From the NCBI GenBank assembly GCA_021819605.1, contig JAKAQT010000051.1, positions 1-9,856 on the forward strand: a stretch of 9,856 bases of DNA. The letters run 5' to 3'. This document shows positions 1-5,556 of this stretch, one piece after another. Numbering within the stretch: the first letter of the stretch is position 1; each line of letters starts with the position of its first letter. The translations under genes and the position numbers were made by a program. A model generated the notes under the pieces. The model was not told the origin of the DNA and made no database searches. It saw nothing but the letters and a program-made list of their open reading frames with translations. The DNA is from Thermoplasmata archaeon (GTDB taxonomy: Archaea > Thermoplasmatota > Thermoplasmata > Thermoplasmatales > Thermoplasmataceae).

Positions 1-1
1 A

Positions 2-1684
2 TTTCTCTTCCTTTTTGTGCTTACGGGTGTTGTGAATCGATTGAATGAGTCTAGAATATCTGATTTAACTGTATTTCTGGCAAAATACTTCGTGATTATT
101 TTCTTTGTCTTAATTATAATAGATGTTCTCAGGATCTTTCCTTTGACCATAGAATCGCCGCTCTTTAGATACTCAGTTATTGGCTTTTCCATGTATTCTT
201 TGTTCTTTTTAAATTATTTATGCAACTCGCTCATCAAAAGGAAATCTTTATTGTTAAAGAATATAGCTTTGAACTCGGCTATGGACGTCACATTTATAAT
301 CCCCATAATTCAAATATTCAGAAGCAGGAGAACGAGTGGCAAAGTACTGGGAGCGAATTCAGTGTTTTTGCTTGGAGGAACACTGTTTCTGGTAATATTT
401 TTATCATTTTCAGTTTTTTCTGAAATCGTTTATAGTATCCCGGCCTTATTGAATTCAATTGCTGGAACTTCCGGTTTCATTGTCCCTAGTACTAGTGTGA
501 GTTCCTATCGGCTCTTAATACTCACACATAACTTGATTTTTCTATCAGAAACCTATTTAGGCTCATTTTTCTTTCTTTTACCAACATTTGGTGCGGTTCT
601 TTTTGATGCCCTGGTGACAGGTTCAATAACTGTTTATCTAGTTAGAATTGGGCAAGGAAACGTAATTTTGCCCCAATTATTGCTTGAACTGCTAGGAACT
701 TCTATTGCCACCGCCACGTCTTTTGTCATATTTCATACCTTTTTCACATCCATGTCTAAAAGGATAAGGAACTCAGAGTATTTGCAAATGCAATCCTACT
801 CTATAAAACTCATAGTCTTCGGGGTAGTGCTTTCAATTTATTCTTTTCTGTTAGCATGGCCAATAGAGTCGGCTTTGTTCTCTGCAGAAAGTTTCAACAA
901 TCTTTGGTATGATACAGTATACCTCTTCGACCTAATAACAATTATAATTTACGTTGCATTCTTATACGACATTCTAAAAAGGAAAGTCTTCCCACTCCAA
1001 CAGATGATAATTCCCTCTTTATCATCCGGTGTAATATTGTTTGTAGCATTAGGTGGTGGTCCATCAGCCATTGAGAACTCCATACCGTTCCTTTTGTTGC
1101 TGGGAGTTGCTTCTCTGTTATACCCTTTGTTGGAACTGAGAAAAGCAATGACTGGTGACAAAACCCTCAAAAGGTTTAATGCCTTTTTGAAGGAATTCGA
1201 TTGCTTCCTTGTCTCTTCGCAGGGACGGAGCATGTACCCCACAATAACTGGCAGGGATTACGTTATAGGTTTAAAAGTGAATGAAGAAACTAAATTAAGC
1301 CTTGGAGACATAATTATATATGAATTACCCCTTTATTATTCTCCGTTATCCTATGGAAGGTTTGTTACACATAGGATAGTTGACTTAAATGAAATTGAAA
1401 TAAGAGCGAGAGGAGACAATCTTAAAAGGTTGGATCCTCCAATTAAATATTACAGAGTTCATGGAATAGCAATAGCTAAGTGCGATCACTCTTTGAAAAT
1501 ATTTGAACCTCTGGCTCAGAGAGAAGAATTAACTCAGGTATTGACGAGGTTAGAACCTTCGATAAGGGGCTTCGAAAGTAAAACGGATACTAGTGGAGGA
1601 AGCGTAAAAATGAGATCATTGTTAAGCATAATTCTTGTTCTCGTTACGACCATCGCGTTGCCATTTCTTTTCCTGGTGGCCTGA
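2..1684 (+). CDS. Polytopic membrane protein with C-terminal archaeal/ER-type signal peptidase (S26B) domain, 5' partial
   Basis: The frame is open to the left edge, so the gene probably starts before the window; GTG at 17 is the first in-window start and residue numbers count from it. Residues 20 to 375 contain about ten hydrophobic segments. A soluble extension then has signal peptidase I features: the Ser box GRSMYPT with Ser405, LGDIIIYE, THRIV with His452, and RARGDN with Asp467. Ser-His-Asp is the archaeal/Sec11-type arrangement, not the bacterial Ser-Lys one. A last hydrophobic helix ends the protein at about residue 535-555. Residues 165-245 (an HN pair, a Gly-rich helix, then LPQLLLELLG) resemble the SpoIIM/DUF95 signature. 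Ordinary archaeal signal peptidases have one or two membrane helices, so this architecture is unusual. By family it would cleave or process exported or membrane proteins on the outer face; the substrate is unknown. The gene is markedly AT-rich compared with the gcv genes, which suggests accessory origin. Confidence 0.8.
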   Translation, partial: FLFLFVLTGVVNRLNESRISDLTVFLAKYFVIIFFVLIIIDVLRIFPLTIESPLFRYSVIGFSMYSLFFLNYLCNSLIKRKSLLLKNIALNSAMDVTFIIPIIQIFRSRRTSGKVLGANSVFLLGGTLFLVIFLSFSVFSEIVYSIPALLNSIAGTSGFIVPSTSVSSYRLLILTHNLIFLSETYLGSFFFLLPTFGAVLFDALVTGSITVYLVRIGQGNVILPQLLLELLGTSIATATSFVIFHTFFTSMSKRIRNSEYLQMQSYSIKLIVFGVVLSIYSFLLAWPIESALFSAESFNNLWYDTVYLFDLITIIIYVAFLYDILKRKVFPLQQMIIPSLSSGVILFVALGGGPSAIENSIPFLLLLGVASLLYPLLELRKAMTGDKTLKRFNAFLKEFDCFLVSSQGRSMYPTITGRDYVIGLKVNEETKLSLGDIIIYELPLYYSPLSYGRFVTHRIVDLNEIEIRARGDNLKRLDPPIKYYRVHGIAIAKCDHSLKIFEPLAQREELTQVLTRLEPSIRGFESKTDTSGGSVKMRSLLSIILVLVTTIALPFLFLVA

Positions 1685-1747
1685 CAGGGGTGTATGTGAG
1701 ATTATTCAGTGAGAATGATGCTAAATGAATATTATGGGAGCGATTAT

Positions 1748-1772
1748 GTTAACTTTTGAGTCAAAACTTAAC
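1748..1772. repeat. 25-bp imperfect palindrome upstream of the integrase gene
   Basis: Arms GTTAA-C-TTTTGA and TCAAAA-C-TTAAC flank a single central G. Eleven of twelve arm pairs match; the exception is a C opposite C. It lies 64 nt after the stop of the signal-peptidase gene and just before two TATA-like stretches that lead into the integrase gene. It could be an operator for a dimeric regulator, an RNA stem ending the upstream gene, or an element-end sequence. It has no U-tract, so a simple terminator is less likely. Confidence 0.45.
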
Positions 1773-1810
1773 GCTTCTTATATACCTGTGAACTGATTTT
1801 CAAAGGTCAG

Positions 1811-1819
1811 TATATAAAA
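1811..1819 (+). promoter_or_regulatory. Candidate archaeal TATA box for the integrase gene
   Basis: TATATAAAA lies about 46 nt before the TTG start of the integrase frame. A second TATA-like stretch, TTATATA, lies at about 1778-1784. Transcription from the first box would start near 1840-1845 and give a short leader with no visible Shine-Dalgarno. The surrounding DNA is AT-rich, so chance matches are possible. Confidence 0.35.
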
Positions 1820-1864
1820 GGCCATAGAAAACCATTAAGTCTTTGCACAAACTTAACACCCATT

Positions 1865-2425
1865 TTGAGAGCTATTGTCAGATCATCGGAAAAGTTTGAA
1901 GTCAGGATCCTCAGGCCTTCGGAATGGGAGATCTTCAGAGATGCCCCGGACATCAACATGAAAAGGATCTGCACTTCACTCCTTGTAACTGGAATGAGGT
2001 ATGCGGAGCTCCAAAGATTCCGGGAGAATCCAGATTGGCTGGATGGAAGATTTGTACACCTCCCTCGAGGATCCATGATGAAAGTCAAGGCAAAACAGAA
2101 GGAACGAGCGATAAGATTGAGCGATATAGGCAAGACTCTCATTTCAGATTTATTCCAGGTTCCCCATCCATTGCCCGAACTTCCCGCCCTGGACATGAAA
2201 TTGAGAAGACTCTCAAAAAGGATCCTCGATGGAGCTCCAGTCAACAATAAGACTTTCAGGAGGACCTGGGAATCTTGGTTAGTGTTTTACTATCCAGATA
2301 AATCATTGCAGATTGCACTGAGCCAGGGCCATACCACAGTGACACAGTATGAGCATTACATTAATATCCCATTTGAGGAATATGAACGTAGAGAAATGAG
2401 GAAATGGGTTGAGGGATGGGCATGA
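1865..2425 (+). CDS. SSV-type archaeal tyrosine recombinase/integrase, catalytic domain
   Basis: This 186-residue protein is almost entirely a tyrosine recombinase catalytic domain, which cuts and rejoins DNA at attachment sites through a 3'-phosphotyrosine. Visible residues are Arg45 in VTGMRYAEL, the beta-hairpin lysines around 73-79, Lys129 and Arg132 in NNKTFRRTW, His156 in SQGHTTVT, and the likely nucleophile Tyr165 in YEHYINI. Lys instead of His in the usual HxxR box, and the nine-residue His-Tyr spacing, fit the archaeal viral (SSV1-like) integrase group. The only start is TTG. The frame is open upstream to 1772 but has no ATG or GTG there, so an N-terminal DNA-binding region may have been lost or decayed. 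Full-length SSV-type integrases are longer (around 330 residues). It may be a catalytic-domain remnant or a free-standing short integrase. It belongs to a different subfamily from the recombinase remnant at 4232. Confidence 0.75.
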   Translation: MRAIVRSSEKFEVRILRPSEWEIFRDAPDINMKRICTSLLVTGMRYAELQRFRENPDWLDGRFVHLPRGSMMKVKAKQKERAIRLSDIGKTLISDLFQVPHPLPELPALDMKLRRLSKRILDGAPVNNKTFRRTWESWLVFYYPDKSLQIALSQGHTTVTQYEHYINIPFEEYERREMRKWVEGWA

Positions 2426-2495
2426 TCAAAATGGTTTGGCTTAAGTGTTGACATGGAAAGAACTATTAGCGGATTTCCTTACTAAAAATATTGTT

Positions 2496-3200
2496 ATGGA
2501 CGATTTAGAAACAAAACTTGCGATTTTGATTGATGCGGATAATACTCCGTACCATTCAATCGGTCAAATACTGGATTATTCACACAAGTTCGGGAATACC
2601 ATAATAAAAAGAGCCTATGGCGACTGGAGTGCTACTGCCCTAAAAGAATGGAATGGAATATTAAGGGAATATGCAGTAAAACCGATGCAGCAATTTCAGT
2701 ATACAAAAGGAAAGAATTCGACCGACACTGCCATGGTAATAAATGCAATGGATATATTGCACTCAAAGTACGTGGAGGTCTTCATCCTAGTCATAAGTGA
2801 TAGTGATTTCACTGGATTAGCCATTAAAATAAGAGAAGCCGGCATCAAAGTGATAGGAATCGGTAGAAAAACTGCCCCGTCTTCATTCGCTAAAGGATGC
2901 GAGGAGTTTATTTTCATCGAGAATCTAATACCCCAACCTAAGGGGCACGATAGAAAGAAATTGACAGTTGAAAGCCTCCCAAATACTGAAATCAGCATCC
3001 TCGAAGGAGAAGAACTCTTTCGTAAGGCAGTTCAGAACACTGCAGATGAGAACGGTGTTGTGTTGGGGTCAAACCTAGGTCTCATGCTTTTGAAACTGGA
3101 TCCGTCATTCTCACCGAAGAATTTTTGCTGTAAGAACCTTTCAAAGTTTATAGAGCTTTATCCTTCGATTTTGAATAATACTAAAGAAAAATCAGCATAG
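2496..3200 (+). CDS. NYN-domain putative RNA nuclease with C-terminal LOTUS/OST-HTH domain
   Basis: Residues 6-135 form a NYN domain (PIN-like fold, LabA/DUF88/limkain type). The acidic metal-binding residues are conserved: Asp13 and Asp15 in ILIDADN, Asp77 in KNSTDTAM, and Asp102/Asp104 in ISDSDF. Family signatures YGDW, QQFQYTKGKN and the RKTAPSSFAKGCEEFIF region are also present. Residues 160-225 match a LOTUS/OST-HTH winged helix (EELFRKAV, LGLMLLKLDPSF, ELYPSIL), an RNA-binding module. By family it should be a metal-dependent ribonuclease or RNA-binding regulator in the cytoplasm. I chose ATG at 2496 because the NYN core begins a few residues later; GTG at 2445 would add 17 residues with no homologous look, and TAA at 2442 bars anything longer. 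Neither start has a clear Shine-Dalgarno. The stop lies two bases before the left inverted repeat of the IS, so the 3' end sits on a rearrangement boundary, although the LOTUS domain looks complete. Confidence 0.82.
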   Translation: MDDLETKLAILIDADNTPYHSIGQILDYSHKFGNTIIKRAYGDWSATALKEWNGILREYAVKPMQQFQYTKGKNSTDTAMVINAMDILHSKYVEVFILVISDSDFTGLAIKIREAGIKVIGIGRKTAPSSFAKGCEEFIFIENLIPQPKGHDRKKLTVESLPNTEISILEGEELFRKAVQNTADENGVVLGSNLGLMLLKLDPSFSPKNFCCKNLSKFIELYPSILNNTKEKSA

Positions 3201-3202
3201 CG

Positions 3203-3218
3203 TCCCGAAAGTTGTGTA
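3203..3218 (+). repeat. Left terminal inverted repeat of the IS256-family element
   Basis: TCCCGAAAGTTGTGTA matches the reverse complement of 4216-4231 at 14 of 16 positions; the mismatches are at 3210 and 3211. The transposase stop codon (TAA, read on the minus strand) lies two bases inside it. Confidence 0.75.
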
Positions 3219-3219
3219 T

Positions 3220-4123
3220 TTATAAAGGATACCTCTTCTGGAACATTTCCCTGATCTCGTCCTTGCATTTATAGAATCCCCTCGGTGATCTGAGAGACCA
3301 TTGCTCATTTATCTCAGCAGACCTGAGATAGATCATCTTCATGGCACTCTCCTCTGACGGGAGAGAATCGATGATCTTTATCCTGCGCCGTATCTCCTTG
3401 TTCATTCGTTCAATCAGATTCGTTGAATGTATGGACCTCCTTATGGATTCAGGATAATCATGGTACTTGAGCAATATACCCCGGCTTTTCTCCATATTGT
3501 GCACCGGCTTCGGGTATTTCGAAGACCATTTATTCCTGAACACAGTGAACTGATTCAGTGCTTCCTCTCTGGTGCGGGAGAGGAATATTCCCTTGAGATC
3601 TGAATCTATCTCATTGCGATCCTGCACCCTCACATGTGATTCAAAATTCCTTGATGCATGTATTGTGCACAACTGGAAATCAGCCCTCGGATACAGCTGT
3701 TTTACTTCCTCCTCTATTCCCGGAAGACCGTCTGCTATGAACAGCAGTGGCTCTTCCACGTCCGTCTGTGATCCTTGATATGGTGGATCTGCTGTACCTG
3801 TTGTGAAACAGTTCCTCAAGGATTTCGGCCATCTTCCCTGCTGATATTCCCCTGGAGTACATGGAAACAACAGGATCGTCAATTCCGATGTTGCGCTGAT
3901 ATCTCTCAAACAGAGCGGTCTGGAATTCATTGTTGCGATCCCTTGGAACCCTGAGATCATTTATTTTCCCATATCTTGTACCCAGGTCTCTCTCGTAATA
4001 TCCATTTCTCGATCCCCTGTTCTCCTCAAGAAAGGCCTGAATCTCTCCTTTCATGAGAGATTCCATGAACTCCTTCACTGTGGATCTGACTATTTCAGAT
4101 ACCTTTTTATCCAGTTCTTCCAT
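3220..4123 (-). pseudogene. IS256-family transposase, frameshifted with internal deletion
   Basis: The N-terminal part reads from ATG at 4123: MEELDKKVSEIV, the ENRGSRNGYYERDLGT region, RDRNNEFQTALFERYQR, and YSRSTISRIT, as expected for IS256 transposases. The frame changes near 3765-3775, where the C-terminal part begins with VEEPLLFIADGLPGIEEE (second catalytic Asp) and runs through QLCTIHASRN to NLIERMNKEIRRR (catalytic Glu), ending at 3220. The block that should link SRIT to VEEP, roughly 100 residues including the first catalytic Asp, is absent. The two parts total about 300 residues against about 400 normally. The gene is therefore dead; it could be mobilised only in trans. A GGAGG Shine-Dalgarno lies ten bases before the ATG, inside a hairpin. 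Confidence 0.88.
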
Positions 4124-4130
4124 TGTTTAT

Positions 4131-4156
4131 TGCCTCCTAGTTGGTTCCTGGAGGCA
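4131..4156 (-). promoter_or_regulatory. Hairpin masking the transposase Shine-Dalgarno
   Basis: TGCCTCC at 4131-4137 and GGAGGCA at 4150-4156 are perfect 7-bp arms around a 12-nt loop. On the minus strand the second arm of the transcript contains AGGAGG, the ribosome-binding site of the transposase ATG at 4123. Folding would hide it. Comparable 5' stem-loops that limit transposase synthesis from read-through transcripts are known in IS10 and IS200. Confidence 0.6.
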
Positions 4157-4215
4157 TCCTTTCATTTTTCATGAAATTTCTCCCATGATCATGATCAAGA
4201 TCCTGATCTTTTATT

Positions 4216-4231
4216 TACACAAAATTCGGGA
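4216..4231 (-). repeat. Right terminal inverted repeat of the IS256-family element
   Basis: TACACAAAATTCGGGA is the inverted partner of 3203-3218. The integrase reading frame becomes recognisable immediately after its last base. Confidence 0.75.
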
Positions 4232-4643
4232 TACTATCGAAAGAATGAGAAATACAGGGAAGTCCCTTTATTCCCAAGCGTAAAAGATGCTTTCCTGAAA
4301 TATCTACCATTCAGGCAGGCACTTGTTGAGAAGGTCAACAAGAATACCAAGGCATTGATGGTTACCCAGTATGGAAAGCCGGTAACCGATGATGGCGGCC
4401 ATAACATCATCGACAGGATAGCCAAAAGGGCTGGAATAGGCTTCTCTCCACACAGAGCAAGAAGGTTTTATGGCAGATATCTGTGGGAAAATGGCCTGAA
4501 ACCAGAACTCATTCAACAGCTCCCGGGTCTTAACAGCGTTGGTACCACAATGATTTACATTCAGCCTGATGCTGAAGACGCATTTTTGGAGGTCAGAAAA
4601 TACATGAAAAAACTGGATTTTAGATTGCCCCAGGGAAAGGGGC

Positions 4644-4652
4644 TAAAAGAAA
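4644..4652 (-). terminator. Candidate T-rich terminator of tRNA-Glu
   Basis: On the minus strand TTTCTTTTA lies 31-39 nt past the tRNA 3' end, a typical archaeal oligo-T stop. A small GCCCC/GGGGC stem (4627-4631 with 4639-4643) follows it in the direction of transcription. Confidence 0.35.
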
Positions 4653-4682
4653 CGGTCGGGCGCAACCTGGACTACATGGTAT

Positions 4683-4756
4683 GCTCCGGCCGGGATTTGG
4701 ACCCGAGTCGAGGGATTGAGAGTCCCTTATGCTTGGCCGTGCTACACCACCGGAGC
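4683..4756 (-). tRNA. tRNA-Glu (anticodon CTC)
   Basis: This is a 74-nt cloverleaf. The acceptor stem GCTCCGG/CCGGAGC has seven pairs and an A discriminator follows at 4682. The D stem GTGT/GCAT uses two wobble pairs, and the D loop contains GG and ends in A. The anticodon stem AGGGA/TCCCT closes a CTCTCAA loop, giving anticodon CTC (4718-4720) for GAG codons. The variable region is four nt. The T arm is TCGGG-TCCAAAT-CCCGG. The acceptor and T-stem sequence resembles archaeal tRNA-Glu. T54, C56 and A58 are present, but position 55 is C rather than T. CCA is not encoded and there is no intron. The integrase remnant lies against the 3' end, the usual side for att sites. Confidence 0.93.
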
Positions 4757-4867
4757 TTCAAGCCTAATCGTGTCTGATCATTTATTTCTTTTTATTGCAG
4801 GTTAGCCTGGCGGTTAATATAAGAAAGGTTGAGAAAATAGAAATGCAGATTTTATGAGCTTATTTTG
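4757..4867. other. Intergenic region upstream of tRNA-Glu
   Basis: This short spacer separates the tRNA from the 3' end of the Rieske gene. On the minus strand an AT-rich ATAAAAAGAAATAAA stretch (about 4783-4797) lies where a tRNA promoter TATA box would be expected. It also holds T-runs that could terminate the Rieske transcript. No coding sequence is seen. Confidence 0.4.
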
Positions 4868-5203
4868 TTACTCTACATCTACCTCAAGAAAACCCTCATT
4901 GTCTCTTATCTTGAATAATTTGAGGCCAAGTTTATCCTTGGGAGCATTGGGTGCAACAAACGGAGGTTCCAGCATACGCCCGGTGCTAAGATCAAACTTC
5001 GCATTATGGCAGGGGCATCTTACTGTGAGATCATCTGCATTGTAAACGCCAAGTATGCATTTTGCATGAGAGCATACGGCATCCATGGCATGATAGCCAT
5101 CCTTTCCCCTGGCCACAAAAATAGTGTTGCCACCGACGCTGACTGAAAAATGGCCACCAGCATTATCCAGGGCTTTGGTCGAAACAATTCTTTTCCAAAC
5201 CAT
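4868..5203 (-). CDS. Rieske-type [2Fe-2S] ferredoxin
   Basis: This 111-residue soluble protein carries a Rieske cluster site: Cys44 and His46 in VCSHAKC, Cys63 and His66 in RCPCHNAKFD. Downstream STGRMLEPP and the LKLFKIRDNEGFLEVDV strand pattern match small Rieske ferredoxins of the NirD/BphF type. There is no signal peptide or membrane anchor, and it lacks the longer cysteine-bridged loop of bc1-type Rieske proteins. It should act as a cytoplasmic one-electron carrier; the redox partner cannot be read from the context. The ATG at 5203 has no clear Shine-Dalgarno, and an AT-rich stretch at 5228-5240 could be a TATA element for a leaderless transcript. T-runs at about 4834-4845 (minus strand) may end transcription. 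It is followed by the convergent integrase remnant and codirectional tRNA and preceded by Sec61-beta. Confidence 0.9.
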   Translation of the reverse strand: MVWKRIVSTKALDNAGGHFSVSVGGNTIFVARGKDGYHAMDAVCSHAKCILGVYNADDLTVRCPCHNAKFDLSTGRMLEPPFVAPNAPKDKLGLKLFKIRDNEGFLEVDVE

Positions 5204-5315
5204 GAGAGTTCATTTTCCAACGCAATAGAAATTTTTCAAGCGTGACACTGGCTCCAGAGCGCTCAGAAAGGGAAATTACTTACTGACTGAAAAGAAATGA
5301 ATGAAAAATTCTGAA
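5204..5315. other. Intergenic region between the Rieske gene and Sec61-beta
   Basis: This 112-bp spacer has no coding sequence that I can support. It contains a perfect 8-bp palindrome GAGCGCTC (5257-5264) and T-runs on the minus strand (about 5290-5310) just after the Sec61-beta stop, a plausible terminator. The left end should hold the Rieske promoter. Confidence 0.4.
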
Positions 5316-5480
5316 TCATATTGGCCAGAAAACCTTGGCAAGCTCCACAATTACGGCCATGGCAATGCCGATGTATATTATGAGCTTGGGATCAAGAGCA
5401 GGGCCCTTAATTTCTTCCTCATCGAAGTATCTGATTAAACCTGCTCCAGACTGGAATCCTTCGGATTTCTTGTCTGCCAT
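5316..5480 (-). CDS. secG: Preprotein translocase subunit Sec61-beta
   Basis: This is a small gene of 54 codons plus stop. The N-terminus is charged and cytoplasmic (MADKKSEGF), followed by the family signature SGAGLIRYFDEEE and GPALDPKLI, and then a single membrane helix (about residues 33-50) ending FWPI. This is the archaeal Sec61-beta pattern, and the length is normal (about 50-60 residues). It is the third, non-essential subunit of the SecYE-beta channel and stabilises or couples the translocon in the cytoplasmic membrane. A TATA box centred 26 bp upstream predicts transcription starting at or very near the ATG, so translation may be leaderless, although AGGT just before the ATG could act as a weak ribosome site. 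The neighbours (Rieske ferredoxin, mevalonate 3-kinase) are functionally unrelated. Confidence 0.9.
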   Translation of the reverse strand: MADKKSEGFQSGAGLIRYFDEEEIKGPALDPKLIIYIGIAMAVIVELAKVFWPI

Positions 5481-5502
5481 GTGACCTGAGATCGCATTTC
5501 CG

Positions 5503-5518
5503 ATAAATAGTCTTTGCG
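5503..5518 (-). promoter_or_regulatory. BRE/TATA promoter of Sec61-beta
   Basis: On the minus strand CGCAAAG is followed by ACTATTTATCG. The TATTTAT core (5503-5509) is centred about 26 bp before the ATG at 5480, the expected archaeal distance for a start site at the first codon. Confidence 0.6.
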
Positions 5519-5556
5519 ATCGGCGGTCAGCTTAATCGGAATGTCCCACCCATGGA

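Larger units (their letters stand above)
3203..4231. mobile_element. IS256-family insertion sequence, internally deleted
   Basis: Terminal inverted repeats are visible: TCCCGAAAGTTGTGTA at 3203-3218 pairs with TACACAAAATTCGGGA at 4216-4231, 14 of 16 positions matching. They enclose one transposase pseudogene on the minus strand. The element is 1029 bp; intact IS256 members are about 1.3 kb, which fits the roughly 300 bp missing from the transposase. The flanks GCATAGCG and TACTATCG share only scattered bases, so there is no convincing 8-9 bp target duplication. The left flank is the NYN gene and the right flank is the middle of an integrase gene, which suggests recombination or deletion after insertion. 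Confidence 0.82.
4232..4777 (+). pseudogene. XerC/D-like tyrosine recombinase, C-terminal remnant cut by the IS
   Basis: The frame starts directly at the IS end and encodes the second half of a tyrosine recombinase catalytic domain. It shows a NEKYREVPLFP beta-hairpin, then SPHRARRFYGRYLWENG (His and Arg of the HxxR box), then GLNSVGTTMIYIQP with the Tyr nucleophile. The N-terminal domain, the first catalytic Arg and probably the hairpin Lys are missing. The usual LGH box reads PGL, so its His appears to be replaced. Recognisable homology ends at about 4620. From there the frame runs antisense through the tRNA-Glu gene to TGA at 4777, giving a tail (SGRDLDPS and onward) typical of translated antisense tRNA and probably not native. 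An integrase pointing into a tRNA 3' end fits an element that integrated there. The gene cannot be active in this form. Confidence 0.8.

Noticed and set aside
1807..2247. 146-codon minus-strand frame opposite the integrase
   Set aside because: The plus strand encodes an ordered set of tyrosine recombinase catalytic residues; the antisense product shows no domain.
3195..4240. Perfect target-site duplication around the IS
   Set aside because: The eight bases on each side (GCATAGCG and TACTATCG) match at only four positions, so no duplication can be claimed.
1..4682. A second copy of the tRNA 3' end as the far att site
   Set aside because: Reading through the left part I found no repeat of the GGGATTTGGACCCGAGT region, so no attL or attR pair can be named.
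4640..4683. A second tRNA directly after tRNA-Glu on the minus strand
   Set aside because: GTAGTCCAGGTTGCGCCC looks tRNA-like at first, but no acceptor or anticodon stem can be formed.
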